Below, piece after piece: positions 31,201 to 34,864 of a stretch of 64,000 nucleotides of DNA (position 1 is the first letter of the stretch; every line of letters starts with the position of its first letter). The notes beneath the pieces were generated by a model that was not told where the DNA came from, searched no databases, and saw only the letters and a list, made by a program, of their open reading frames with translations. This stretch comes from Incurvaria masculella (Eukaryota > Arthropoda > Insecta > Lepidoptera > Incurvariidae). The stretch spans positions 6,324,001-6,388,000 of the forward strand of contig OX335655.1 in assembly GCA_946894095.1 (NCBI GenBank), given 5' to 3'. A program made the translations under genes and the position numbers.

Positions 31201-33068
31201 TGTGAACTTTTTATTCCTGTAGATGGCAGCCTTTGCTTTATATCCATTCGCATTCGTGGACTATTACTTTGTCTGTATCCGTTTCAGACAATAATTATAT
31301 TGATGCACTCAAAGTATGAACACTCAAATTATTTCTATTACAACAACCATAAAGTCTTGAGAATACCCTTGTTACATCCGAAGGTCTTGCCTTTCGTTGA
31401 TAATGCCAGCCTAAGAATCAGCCATTTCGATTCCTCGCAGAATCGTCCCTATTTCGAAAGCCCCTTGATTAAACTTTTGTAGGCTTTCCAGTTTCGCTCG
31501 ATTCCACTGGGCTACTTTTTTCTTGTCAGTGAAATCTTCTGGAGTCAGCTATATCTAACGGCATAATAGCGATTTTGATATTTTTTACTTCTCAGCGTAC
31601 CTTGCGGGAGCTCTAGCACACTCCTGGTGCGCGTGTAGCCTCCGCCGGGCTGCGCGCGCCACGGTGACCAGTCGCCCAGCGCGCAATCCGTGCGCAGGAC
31701 GCACATCTGCATCGTCGGCACTTCCGCTAGTAGTGGCTTGCAGTTCCTGTCGATGTACACTTCTAATCATTTAAAATGAACCAGTTATCTGCCTGATTCC
31801 AAAATGGTGTAGGGAAGTAAGAACAAACAGACTGGTGAGATTACAGACATGATGTTGGTGGAGAGGCCCGCGTCGTCTCTGCAGCCGACTTTGCGCCGCT
31901 GGTAGCCTAGCCGCGGCATTTGCACGAGCGAGCGCGCCGAGAGCAGCACGCGGCCCGCGTCCAAGTGTATATAGGAAGTTAGATCAAGCAGAGCGGTGAA
32001 GCTACGAACATGATCTCGGTGGAGAGGCTCGCGGCGTCCCTGCAGCCGACCTCGCACCGCTGGTAGCCTAGCCGCAGCATGTGCACGAGCGAGCGCGCCG
32101 AGAGCAGCACACGGCCCGCGTCAAGTGTAGGAGGCTAGATCAAGCAGAGTGGTGGAGCTACGAACATGATCTCGGTGGAGAGGCCTGCGGCGTCCCTGCA
32201 GCCGACCTCGCGCCGCTGGTAGCCCAGCCGCGGCGTGTGCACGAGCGATCGTGCCGGGAGCAGCGCTCGGCCCGCGTCCAGGTGTCGGAAGTCCCGCAGG
32301 TGGCCTACGTGGTGACTCGTAGCGCCCATTTTGTCTGCAGCTCTGTGTATGCCCATATGTTAAAATCACACCACACGTCAATTAAACTAGAGGAGTAGAA
32401 CATAACGAAATCGCGACACCAAGTATGGGGACATATCGAATTGACTGGAAAGGTATTGCGTGGAATATTGTTTGCATGTGCGGGACGGTTTGGCTCCATG
32501 GGCTGGATACAGCAGCGCCATGCTGTGCGTCTCTTCGATGACCCCGAAGTATATATGAATTTAGAGAACTCATTTAGGGTTATATCTCTATGTTTTACCG
32601 TCCCAACACTGGCGACCGTCCCAACGTTGGAGCTGCATAGTGCTGTCTTTCCGTCCCCTCTCTACCATCGCTGAACGCGGAAATTTTCAATGTTGACATT
32701 CCCAAAACAAGGAACCAACTTAGATATTTATCTATAGGGTCGGTAAACTATGGTATGGACTCCCATGCCGAGGTAGTTCCCCCAAAGTACAATCCAATGT
32801 CCTTTAAAGGAGGTTCCAGAAAGTACCTGGCCTACCAAAATTGTTGTCGCAGCCCCCGTGAAGGTTTGAAAGCCCATGGGCGGCGCCGGGCACCTCTCGA
32901 GAACCTGACCACGCTATATGCTGTCCATTTTCGTTATGAAAGAGTGCTACCTGTCCTGATAGTACCGCTGTAAGGACTGGGGCGCCGGCGGAGGCGGGGG
33001 TGTCTCGCCGGACAGCTGGAGGCAGCTTGTCCACGGACCCACGTACACCGTGTACGAGGGGCTCCACT
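4099..33068 (-). CDS. THSD7: THSD7-like thrombospondin type-1 domain protein, gene-level (22 internal exons)
   Basis: A large gene encoding an extracellular, cysteine-rich array of thrombospondin type-1 repeats. In vertebrates THSD7A and THSD7B are single-pass membrane proteins; THSD7A acts in endothelial migration and in podocytes. In the sequence: 22 exons joined by GT/AG sites with a continuous chain of intron phases. They contain seven canonical 'C…WxxW…C' repeats (exons 3, 6, 8, 11, 16, 18, 21) alternating with the second THSD7-type repeat ('W…G.W..C' followed by 'CG.G…R.v.C', exons 1-2, 4-5, 7, 9-10, 12, 17, 19-20). The motif order agrees with human THSD7A, including a shared 'DCILPEG' in exon 14. 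Both ends are missing, so signal peptide and transmembrane segment are not seen. Alternatives such as ADAMTS or hemicentin lack this alternating order. The protein product is inferred, not proven expressed. Confidence 0.85.
4239..4622. repeat. 61-bp minisatellite, ~6 units
   Basis: Units read 'agatagaccgaaactcttg' plus 'cgccaa…ctcggacaacgcactca…' variants and repeat every 61 bp. Alternating 'ctgctgcagatagacc' and 'ctccggcatatagacc' versions make a 122-bp dimer. On the minus strand each unit carries a pyrimidine/purine step ending in 'tctatctgcag', acceptor-like, just upstream of exon 22. Confidence 0.88.
4657..4852. mobile_element. Palindromic MITE, family C
   Basis: Ends 'catggtaaaatgactcgc' and 'gcgagttattttaccatgg' are inverted copies. 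The inner arms also pair ('tttagtcgcctttcgtaccat' versus 'atggtatgaaatgcaacta'), so nearly the whole element folds back. It has no ORF. Relatives lie at 21.3 kb and around 27.64-28.33 kb. Confidence 0.75.
4868..5243 (-). mobile_element. SINE with composite tRNA/5S rRNA-like head
   Basis: Minus-strand reading starts 'tcagcctcaatggcccagtg' (tRNA A-box-like), continues with 'ccgaagttaagcaatgctgg' and 'ggtcttggatgggtgacc', which are 5S rRNA internal-region words, then a shared body and a tail ending near 'tagccatccatgtccagtc'. It is the best preserved 5S portion in the window. Pol III transcription is inferred from the head. Confidence 0.75.
5421..5566. mobile_element. 146-bp MITE with ~37-bp terminal inverted repeats
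   Basis: 'cttaccccgcgtgtgaggag' at the left and the complement of 'cttaccgcccgtgtgaagag' at the right, extending through 'gtgctgctcga'. The centre contains a further small inverted pair ('acgtgcct/aggcacgt'). No coding capacity. Confidence 0.75.
5781..5929 (-). CDS. THSD7-like exon 21
   Basis: Acceptor 'tatccatcag', donor 'CACAG|gtaacc'. Encodes an 'NMT' sequon, 'CGADCELSEWGAW' and 'CTCGVG'. Phase 0 in, phase 2 out. About 100 bp into the downstream intron lies a diverged copy of its donor region (5,666-5,696). Confidence 0.85.
6239..6520. mobile_element. 282-bp TIR element (MITE)
   Basis: Left end 'tgttggtctgcctgcgccaa' and right end, complemented, 'tgtcggtctgcctgcgccaa' match over about 33 bp ('gtggttgc…'). 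The AT-rich interior has no ORF. No clear target duplication. Confidence 0.75.
6808..6896 (-). CDS. THSD7-like exon 20
   Basis: Acceptor 'gttcgtgcag', donor 'TGTCCT|gtgagt' (strong). Encodes 'CGEGTKRRIVRCLRDDG' and 'DDSFCP', the second half of the exon 19 repeat. Phase 1 in, phase 0 out. A longer ORF over it reads through the donor. Confidence 0.85.
7557..7828 (+). mobile_element. Lep1-like Helitron-type repeat fragment
   Basis: 'tccgtactaatattataaat', 'gctaaaccgctgaaccaatt' and the close '…tacctcagctagtat' are hallmark phrases of a nonautonomous repeat common in moth genomes, which I recall as Lep1-type Helitrons. No ORF. The family name is from memory. Confidence 0.6.
7859..8026 (+). repeat. 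Interspersed repeat family B, copy 2
   Basis: Collinear with 2,362-2,545 ('ttgtttattgtttattcatc' … 'gaagaactggcaagaaactc' …). It ends about 45 bp from the donor of exon 19. Confidence 0.75.
8070..8223 (-). CDS. THSD7-like exon 19
   Basis: Acceptor 'gctgctatcag', donor 'CTGG|gtgagc'. Encodes 'RDRTRVVLRAP', 'CPHLVEAEPC' and 'WYVAPWDDCQ': the end of one TSP1 repeat and the start of the next. Phase 0 in, phase 1 out. Confidence 0.87.
8739..8880 (-). CDS. THSD7-like exon 18
   Basis: Acceptor 'ggcctggtag', donor 'GAGCAG|gtgacc'. Encodes 'CVVVETGEETAEVEC' then 'CPADCVVSQWSDWSPC', a canonical TSP1 start. Phase 2 in, phase 0 out. Confidence 0.87.
8890..9890. other. Intron 17, no element recognised
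   Basis: Unique-looking intronic sequence between exons 18 and 17. I see no repeat shared with the rest of the window and no exon. ORFs here (9,450-9,847) are short and lack motifs. Confidence 0.45.
9900..10061 (-). CDS. THSD7-like exon 17
   Basis: Acceptor 'atttttgccag', donor 'GTCAA|gtacgt'. Encodes 'NGGRECGA', 'WHAGDWEAC' and 'CGRALQNRTVK' (NRT is a potential glycosylation site). Phase 2 on both sides. Confidence 0.86.
10507..10708 (-). CDS. THSD7-like exon 16
   Basis: Acceptor 'aactcgcgtag', donor 'ACTCG|gtatac'. Encodes a Pro-rich linker, 'SACAVPCPRDCAAGPWSEWG' and 'FRLRTR'. Phase 1 in, phase 2 out. Confidence 0.86.
10985..11104. mobile_element. Palindromic MITE, family D, copy 1
   Basis: 'ctactacgaacgctatcgag' at the left pairs with '…ctcgatatcatctgcagcgttcgtagcagg' at the right. 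The core 'gcgatatcgcctgtcaaaaa' and 'attgtatgcgtttgaca' are shared with the copy at 27.67 kb. Confidence 0.75.
11425..11534 (-). CDS. THSD7-like exon 15
   Basis: Acceptor 'gtttttttag', donor 'AACAG|gttaga'. Encodes 'SSCGVGRKLHAALC' and one potential N-glycosylation site at 'NNT'. Phase 2 in, phase 1 out. Confidence 0.83.
11568..11838 (+). mobile_element. Lepidopteran 'gttccgtaccc' repeat, family G
   Basis: Starts 'tagggttccgtacccaaaag', continues 'ctgtccgtccgtctgtcaca' and 'gccgctaaaacaacaaatag', and ends 'gactcgcacttggccggttt'. I recognise it as a very abundant nonautonomous element in Lepidoptera. It contains no gene. It sits in the intron between exons 15 and 14. Confidence 0.8.
11881..11979 (-). 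CDS. THSD7-like exon 14
   Basis: Acceptor 'gttgtttcag', donor 'GAAGG|gtaagt' (strong). Encodes 'ADCNCPKF' and 'SDCILPEG', the latter shared with human THSD7A, which anchors the order of the array. Phase 2 on both sides. AT-rich for an exon of this gene. Confidence 0.85.
11985..12715. other. Intron 13, possible microexon inside
   Basis: AT-rich intron with no clear repeat. At 12,265-12,307 (minus) an acceptor 'ttatacag' and a donor 'gtaggt' bracket 43 bp that in one frame read 'KKWQPWNICGVE', TSP1-like. That frame needs phase 1 on entry, which exon 13 does not supply, so it is not called as an exon. Confidence 0.3.
12720..12915 (-). CDS. THSD7-like exon 13
   Basis: Acceptor 'gctctgttgtag', donor 'TACGA|gtacgt'. 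Encodes 'GVWCSAGSHR', 'QRCRVPC' and 'RCNEICLYGYE'. The following TSP1 repeat, weak in vertebrates as well, lacks its usual WxxW here. Phase 1 in, phase 2 out. Confidence 0.8.
12996..13330 (-). mobile_element. Solo LTR fragment, family A copy 2
   Basis: Minus-strand start TGTTACGAGCGCGCCATC and the region 'aaataaagaacaaatatt' through 'ccctaatctgcaccctgg' match the full copy at 1,530-1,979. The terminal part at the low-coordinate end is eroded. Confidence 0.6.
13331..13840. other. Intron 12, nothing recognised
   Basis: No repeats shared with other parts of the window and no exon. The ORF at 13,608-13,811 has no motif. Confidence 0.4.
13844..14059 (-). CDS. THSD7-like exon 12
   Basis: Acceptor 'gttcaccgcacag', donor 'AGAG|gtaggt'. 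Encodes 'CGAHARQERRACAPPRSC', an Ala/Pro spacer, 'WAAGTWGRC' and 'CGWGLRTR'. Phase 1 on both sides. Confidence 0.85.
14195..14304 (-). CDS. THSD7-like exon 11
   Basis: Acceptor 'gacattcgcag', donor 'TTGCG|gtaatt'. Encodes 'CARACYKGPWSEWSPCPNTC', a textbook TSP1 start with WSEWSPC. Phase 2 in, phase 1 out. Confidence 0.87.
14310..14690. other. Intron 10, nothing recognised
   Basis: AT-rich spacer between exons 11 and 10. No repeat or regulatory motif supported. Confidence 0.4.
14693..14805 (-). CDS. THSD7-like exon 10
   Basis: Acceptor 'tatttatttgcag', donor 'CCCT|gtaagt' (strong). Encodes 'GECSVAGENRREVRCVEDN', the second half of the exon 9 repeat. Phase 0 in, phase 2 out. Unlike its neighbours it has mixed base composition and gives no long ORF. 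Confidence 0.83.
14810..15985. other. Intron 9, with a probable LINE 3' tail at 15,235-15,520
   Basis: 'tttgtttatttatttggtcc' followed by a long A-rich stretch looks like an antisense retroposon 3' end. The remainder, including the GC-rich stretch just below exon 9 (15,640-15,985), is open in places on both strands but shows no protein motif. Confidence 0.35.
15989..16152 (-). CDS. THSD7-like exon 9
   Basis: Acceptor 'gtcggtgcgcag', donor 'CTACAG|gtaggt' (strong). Encodes 'ACNVHSCSTHAWLALPWSPC' followed by a Pro-rich linker. Phase 1 in, phase 0 out. A 227-codon ORF over this exon is in another frame and is spurious. Confidence 0.85.
16578..16800 (-). CDS. THSD7-like exon 8
   Basis: Acceptor 'gcgggcgcgcag', donor 'CCCG|gtcagt'. 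Encodes a linker, 'HCRIACSGDCVLSAWGAWG', then 'TPTRTRRRHVLAH'. Phase 0 in, phase 1 out. A MITE starts 67 bp upstream of the acceptor. Confidence 0.86.
16867..17027. mobile_element. 161-bp MITE with inverted ends
   Basis: 'aagcctagtccacattggtt' at the left and its complement form '…actaatgtggactaggctt' at the right, with 'gtagagta' words repeated internally. Related 'ctactctac' pieces continue to about 17,290. Confidence 0.7.
17028..18090. repeat. Cluster of degraded interspersed repeats
   Basis: 17,028-17,200 is a T-rich start plus A-rich tail (LINE-end-like). 17,300-18,090 runs from 'agcagcccgtcccggctttg' to 'gggacagagaaagcgacttt', a unit I recognise as a frequent nonautonomous lepidopteran repeat. 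No coding frame with motifs. Confidence 0.5.
18091..18960 (+). repeat. 'cttcaaaaaaggaggagg' repeat plus truncated family G element
   Basis: 18,085-18,400 begins 'cgacttcaaaaaaggaggag' and includes 'actcgaagacccctggaccg', a widespread moth repeat. The block to about 18,780 looks like further decayed copies. 18,815-18,960 is a 3'-truncated family G copy ('gggttccgttcccaaaggac', 'ctgtccgtccgtccgtctgt'). Confidence 0.6.
19148..20302. mobile_element. 1.15-kb element with ~185-bp terminal inverted repeats
   Basis: The left arm ('aaataaaatatttttaaata' … 'ccgccttcaaaaaaaccgg' … 'ggtgccttgggtag') is matched in reverse complement by 20,115-20,302 with few differences. The interior has A-rich stretches, a TATA-like 'cctttataaagcc' near 19,880 and no transposase ORF. 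Nonautonomous DNA transposon by structure; superfamily not assignable. Confidence 0.8.
20310..21095. other. Intron 7, nothing recognised
   Basis: AT-rich. Overlapping ORFs at 20,512-20,821 occur on both strands without motifs. No repeat identified. Confidence 0.4.
21099..21300. mobile_element. 202-bp hairpin MITE
   Basis: 'tgaaaagtgttacggctttt' to 'gaagtttcgagctgatcg' at the left is the near-complement of 'cgatcagctcgaaacgtcgg' to 'gaaaagccgtatcatttttca' at the right; the arms are about 75 bp. The centre also holds 'gcagacgac/gtcgtctgc'. It lies directly beside a family C fragment. Confidence 0.8.
21303..21446. mobile_element. MITE family C, copy 2
   Basis: 'ggcgagcgattgattaaatc' and '…ccggcgagttgattgaccat', with 'gtttagttgcatttagtacc' and 'cttggccgaataacgcgtc' inside, match family C at 4.66 and 28.2 kb. 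It ends 40 bp from the donor of exon 7. Confidence 0.65.
21486..21724 (-). CDS. THSD7-like exon 7
   Basis: Acceptor 'ctacccgcag', donor 'GATCAG|gtgacg'. Encodes the basic strand 'SVRRRRVV', the close of the TSP1 repeat ('CPTLQETRACATPRC'), then 'WVAEPWGAC' and 'CGAGRRTRDLRC'. Phase 1 in, phase 0 out. Confidence 0.87.
22293..22398 (-). CDS. THSD7-like exon 6
   Basis: Acceptor 'atgaccgcag', donor 'GGCCG|gtccgt'. Encodes 'ACPRDCAVGPWGEWSAC', a canonical TSP1 start. Phase 0 in, phase 1 out. The 5-kb intron upstream of it holds the intact LINE. Confidence 0.85.
22630..23532 (+). CDS. LINE ORF1 protein, 300 aa
   Basis: Putative nucleic-acid-binding ORF1 product of the LINE. Residues 1-60 could form a coiled coil ('KQCLRPLEIKINQLSDRFDT'); 60-160 are Ala/Pro/Ser/Thr-rich and probably disordered; 175-200 are basic ('QKVQRRRRTNQRQ'). 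Residues 205-300 form the conserved C-terminal unit of insect ORF1 proteins, including 'NEYASFKIGIPETECHRF'. No zinc knuckle is seen. The first ATG has a fair context (cacaATG). The frame shifts by +1 to ORF2, so ORF2 probably uses reinitiation or a separate start. Confidence 0.8.
   Translation: MFTMSQIDMDQLIAVFKQCLRPLEIKINQLSDRFDTFSEIITCLQEEVKVFRVGRPQSSNTKQGPKTSTSAAGAPRAASVPSTTSAGRLTRQQAAAAAANATGSTGGRTASSAARAPRPVTATLQPPAPTTSTPSISEVSNDDVSLARPIPATTEVAAPEPDTDSAADVPATDERDSHGWQKVQRRRRTNQRQPTAQRVIITGSGPEDTELRAAERIQFKFLHAWNFLPSTTEENIKCYIDKKIPGIRLRIKKLNVSHNEYASFKIGIPETECHRFMSAEEWPPNVEINEWFFRVNNTGR
23495..26446 (+). CDS. LINE ORF2: AP-endonuclease plus reverse transcriptase
   Basis: Open for 983 codons; the likely functional start is the ATG at 23,585 ('MEIEIMYQNTRGLKTKL'), just before the endonuclease domain. 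Endonuclease landmarks: 'AITESWLDESV', 'VYIPPNV' and 'LLGDFNLNS'. Reverse transcriptase landmarks: 'SAVGPDGVPGYVLK', 'RPVAVLSAAAKIFES', 'QHGFTKKRSVESNL', 'IYLDFRKAFDRVDND', 'SGVSQGSVLSSLLFNIMI' and the catalytic 'YADDMKLL'. The C-terminal region ('KIQKRFLRFLYFKFHG') is typical of the group. It nicks target DNA and primes reverse transcription there. All key motifs are present, so it may be active. Confidence 0.88.
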   Translation: MNGFFGSITPVDRVQAPSRRSNECMRESCTMEIEIMYQNTRGLKTKLREIYDGTCILQAQVVAITESWLDESVSDAEVCGPGWSVLRRDRPSRCGGGVMLAAREELALRRRPDLESTHGEDLWACVSFNTIKVYICVVYIPPNVSEDAYLEQLESLEIVCARLCTEKIILLGDFNLNSASTHVNDYFLYFISFCNILQFNEVTNERGGILDLVLAEPSTQLSVVRADEPLVRADTYHPPLLVTVTYELTRHSECLEISNIDQSTDWNFSKGNYPLLYTLIADIDWHDCLQQSSVNAAVEIFYYHIYQCLDKCIPKKIRPHSRTRQYPVWLTSEIIRDIEKKAQFHKMFKLTGYQYFYNKFSFMRASIKFKIATSRDTYTRSAESNIRVNSRTFWGYVRSLNTRGGFEPCILREGLPHRGPAAAQAFADFFESVFLPDIPMLDPIAAERIGAGADARAGDSRYVNITTITSMDVRRAVRRLKSRSAVGPDGVPGYVLKGCVDFVIDPLLHIFNVALQSGIYPQRWKVTRVSPIPKSSDKSNAENYRPVAVLSAAAKIFESILHKYIYEGTACHMSPIQHGFTKKRSVESNLLLVTNYISENLDKNLQVDVIYLDFRKAFDRVDNDVLLEKLCIAGFTPKLLALFSDYLRDRKQYVRHGCYESKPYNTRSGVSQGSVLSSLLFNIMIDDIAKLVQCVDCLLYADDMKLLLRIREEADCEIIQQVLNMVYQWSITNKLLFNPEKCTVVSYTRSPTPLIYEYQLGDVEIPRDTKVKDLGVTFDTHLTFNPHIRALTKTSFAKLGFVLRNAKDFGDMTTIKLLFVALVRSKLEAGAIVWSPHEDRYILMLEKIQKRFLRFLYFKFHGYYPYLYPTAFLLGMLGFNTLELRRSRALMLFAKKALMGNVDSPALLELITALNVPCNLNRLRRPRLFAEPMTRTRSHYWSPICLVRRLFNEMLWSTPECDVLVIEGGMFERVCKRFLEGNR
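26567..27405. other. Intron 5 proximal part, nothing recognised
   Basis: AT-rich, no element or exon supported. Confidence 0.4.
27408..27601 (-). CDS. THSD7-like exon 5
   Basis: Acceptor 'ccacgtag', donor 'GCGAG|gtaatc'. Begins with an acidic, Ala/Glu-rich linker and then has 'CGGGAQRREVTCVRADG' and 'LQQPCE'. Phase 1 in, phase 0 out. Extremely GC-rich. Confidence 0.85.
27664..27793. mobile_element. Palindromic MITE, family D, copy 2
   Basis: 'ctactacgaaccatatcgag' through 'attgtatgcgttt' is followed by a short loop 'atttgtc' and then an almost perfect complement ending 'gggttcgtagtagg'. Arms of about 60 bp make a very strong hairpin. Sister copy at 10,985. Confidence 0.85.
27830..28175 (+). 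mobile_element. SINE, composite head
   Basis: Starts 'tcagcctcggtagctcagtg' (tRNA A-box-like), then 'ggttctggatgggtgacc' (5S-like), 'taatcccgcccgtgttggta', 'gaagcggcaatgaaaattgt' and a tail at 'catccatgtccagttacata'. It lies inside MITE family C. Confidence 0.75.
28368..28640 (-). mobile_element. LTR fragment, family A copy 3
   Basis: Collinear with the polyadenylation and TATA-proximal part of the family A LTR: 'tagattagaggagaaaacac', 'ctttatttcaaacaattta' (AATAAA on the minus strand) and 'cattttatatgggtggagcc'. Both ends are truncated. Confidence 0.55.
28705..29721. mobile_element. piggyBac-like nonautonomous element, family F, with a nested insertion
   Basis: Bounded by TTAA on both sides, with inverted ends 'ggtggcccatcccgc' and '…gggttgggccgcc'. 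The body matches 47,663-48,213. TTAA targets are the signature of piggyBac-type transposition. No transposase. A second TTAA element at 28,982-29,452 interrupts it. Confidence 0.78.
28982..29452. mobile_element. Second TTAA-flanked TIR element nested in family F
   Basis: TTAA on both sides; inverted ends 'ggcgctaggactagcca' and '…tggctagtaccagggcc'. Removing it restores the sequence seen uninterrupted in the sister copy near 47,930-47,955. AT-rich interior. The minus-strand ORF at 29,193-29,375 has no recognisable motif. Confidence 0.78.
29845..29964 (-). CDS. THSD7-like exon 4
   Basis: Acceptor 'gttgaatgcag', donor 'CCTG|gtcagc'. Closes the exon 3 repeat ('GGGLECG') and opens a second-type repeat ('WAAGAWGACQV'). 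Phase 1 on both sides. The usual 'E.PC' cysteine at the repeat boundary is not obvious. Confidence 0.8.
30064..30325. repeat. Unidentified GC-balanced block, probably an old retroposon
   Basis: Open on the minus strand for 76 codons but without a motif I recognise. Its composition differs from the surrounding AT-rich intron. It is interrupted by the G/C-run element that follows. Confidence 0.3.
30326..30584. mobile_element. Small element with G/C homopolymer ends
   Basis: Left 'aagggcgacgccaagggggg' and right '…ggctggcgacgcccttg' are imperfect inverted ends, each followed inward by long C or G runs. The flanks both read 'ctcccatac', consistent with a target duplication. The interior has no ORF motif. 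Confidence 0.5.
30585..31560. other. Intron 3, decayed sequence
   Basis: Several short ORFs (30,541-30,783; 30,831-31,025; 31,171-31,482) without motif. Possibly an old retroelement, but no catalytic motif is readable. Confidence 0.3.
31601..31746 (-). CDS. THSD7-like exon 3
   Basis: Acceptor 'acatcgacag', donor 'CAAG|gtacgc'. Encodes 'NCKPLLAEVPTMQMC' and the canonical TSP1 start 'CALGDWSPW', then a TRTRSVLE-like strand. Phase 2 in, phase 1 out. Confidence 0.85.
31849..31968 (-). pseudogene. Partial duplicate of exon 2, copy 1
   Basis: Third tandem copy of the exon 2 3' part ('GYQRRKVGCRDDAG'). The frame is open, with a GT at the donor position (AT|gtctgt). It lies about 160 bp from copy 2 and is the more diverged copy at base level. 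No phase 2 acceptor is seen directly upstream. Confidence 0.6.
32010..32128 (-). pseudogene. Partial duplicate of exon 2, copy 2
   Basis: About 119 bp nearly identical to the 3' part of exon 2, frame open, donor-equivalent AT|gttcgt kept. It lacks the exon's 5' part and acceptor. Changes include R to C ('GYQRCEVGC'), P to L and G to S, plus a 1-bp loss at its 5' edge. I see no phase-compatible acceptor, so it is more likely intronic debris than an alternative exon. Confidence 0.6.
32166..32342 (-). CDS. THSD7-like exon 2 (complete copy of a triplicated exon)
   Basis: Acceptor 'catacacag' gives phase 2, matching exon 1. Encodes '…RLGYQRREVGCRDAAG…', the second half of the repeat opened by exon 1. 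The proposed donor is AT|gttcgt, a weak site, but it is the one giving the right phase and the right spacing to the next cysteine in exon 3. Two partial copies follow at once in the intron. Confidence 0.75.
32343..32950. other. Intron 1, nothing firmly recognised
   Basis: ORFs at 32,441-32,674 and 32,755-32,973 (plus) carry no motif I know. No repeat shared with the rest of the window. Confidence 0.35.
32951..33068 (-). CDS. THSD7-like exon 1 (first seen)
   Basis: Acceptor 'gttgttgcag', donor 'CAG|gtagca' preceded by GA. Encodes 'WSPSYTVYVGPWTSC', the tryptophan start of a second-type TSP1 repeat, then a proline run. Phase 1 in, phase 2 out. An alternative acceptor two bases further in is possible. 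Confidence 0.82.
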
Positions 33069-33069
33069 C

Positions 33070-33880
33070 TGCAACAACGAGCGACGCCATTATAATCACA
33101 AGTCACCAACTTGCGTTTGCACAGCGATAAAAGCCAATATATTTTCGTATGATAAGCAATTTATTGCTATTGCCTTCTGAAATCTTTACGCTGTTTTACA
33201 TGTACATATGCACATATTTATGTTACACTCGTACTTTTTAAAAAGTCAAATATTTTGACATCAGAATGTTATGGTTGATAAGAAAAATCTTCTTCGCTGT
33301 TGAGATTGAAAGTACATTAAGACAAAGTTTGAATGTTTATGTGCGTCTTGAGGCGAGTTGAAGGCCTGGCAAATGTTACCCGCTACATACATAAACAAAT
33401 CAAAACCTTAGATACATTTGTAATTTGCTATCAAAAGTTAAAAAGAAAATATTAAATAAATTAAATATTTCAAAAACAATGCGGACGATTGTTAAATAGA
33501 GCCGTAGTTTTGAACATAATGCATATTATCACATAAATAAAAATCTTGCAACAAAAAAAATGGTAAGATCCAAAACCAAATAGAACAACAGCCTTGCATA
33601 GTTAATTCAGCAAAAAAAACAAAATCGCGTTATCTGACAAATTTGCACATACAGTACTCTAAAGAGGAACTCGTTAAACACTTAAAGGAATCCCAGACGG
33701 AGCTAAAGATAAAGTGTCCCCCCAGTATCCGACGAAGTTAATTGCAGCTGGTACCTCGGTTAATTTACGACTATATCACACTCCGCTAGAAAGTCGAACA
33801 CAATGGAAGTGGGACAGCACCGACGCGACGACGCCGACGCGACGCCCCGCGCCCGCGCTACACAACTGGAACAATGATTT
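33070..33880. other. AT-rich sequence upstream of exon 1 (5' intron)
   Basis: No exon-like island with a donor matching exon 1 (phase 1) was found here or elsewhere to the right, so the preceding exon lies far away or outside the window. Confidence 0.4.
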
Positions 33881-33884
33881 ATGC

Positions 33885-34797
33885 GCTCCACACACGAGCT
33901 GGCGACGCCTCGCCATTTTGGCAGCCCGCTTGGGGTAGTCCACTCTACATTTGATTATTGATCCGGAGGTGTAACTAAAATGCATCGTGATAGAGCTGGG
34001 CATATCAAATAATATTATTTGTGGAACTTGTTTCAGGATCCACACACGAGCTGACGACGTCTCACCATTTTGGCAGCCCGCTTGGGGTAGTTCAGTCTAC
34101 GTTTGATTATTGATCCAGAGACGGAACAAAAATCCAGTGATGTAAAGTTGGGCAGATCAAATATTTTTTTCTTATGGGAGATGTTTCAGGATCCACACAC
34201 AAGCTGGCGACGCCTCACCATTTTGGCAGCCCGCTTGGGGTAGTTCACTCTACATTTGATTATTGATCCAGAGACGGAACAAAAATCCAGTGATGTAGAG
34301 TTGGGCAGATCAAATATTTTTTTCTTTTGGGAGATGTTTCAGGATCCACAAACAAGCTGGCGAAGCCTCACCATTTTGGCAGCCCGCTTGGGGTAGTTCA
34401 CTCTAAATTTGATTATTGATCCAGAGACGGAACAAAAATCCAGTGATGTAAAGTTGGGCAGATCAAATTTTTTTTTCTTATGGGAGATGTTTCAGGATCC
34501 ACACACAAGCTGGCGACGCCTCACCATTTTGGCAGCCCGCTTGGGGTAGTTCACTCTACATTTGATTATTGATCCAGAGACGGAACAAAAATCCAGTGAT
34601 GTAGAGTTGGGCAGATCAAATATTTTTTCTTATGGAAGATGTTACAGGATCCACACACAAGCTGGGGACGCCTCGCTATTTTTGCAGCCATCTTGAGGTA
34701 GTCCACTCTACATTTGATTATTGATCTAGAGCTAAAATCCGGCGAGATAGAGCTGGGCAGATCAAAAAATATCCAGGGAAAGTGTTTCGAAATAAGC
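33885..34797. repeat. ~153-bp tandem array, six units
   Basis: Units run 'ggatccacacacaagctggc' … 'cgcttggggtagttcactct' … 'gggcagatcaaatatttttt'. The GGATCC starts are spaced 152-154 bp apart (about 34,037, 34,189, 34,343, 34,496, 34,648). The first unit is a variant without the BamHI word; the last is diverged. No coding meaning. Confidence 0.9.
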
Positions 34798-34864
34798 TGC
34801 AGCAAGTTCAGGAAATCTTTCGTTTATATCCAAATTTAAACTCTATATAATTCTACCTTTCTAA

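Noticed and set aside
31849..32342. Mutually exclusive alternative exons like those of Dscam
   Set aside because: The two extra copies lack the 5' part of the exon and a phase-compatible acceptor, so partial duplication is more likely. Kept as a finding to be tested.
33776..34045. Minus ORF with 'LCSAGAGRR', considered as a missing upstream TSP1 exon
   Set aside because: It falls in the tandem array and its flank, has no WxxW or paired cysteines, and no suitable donor.
33885..34797. A CRISPR-like array
   Set aside because: Units of 153 bp are repeats throughout, with no unique spacers, and the DNA is eukaryotic.
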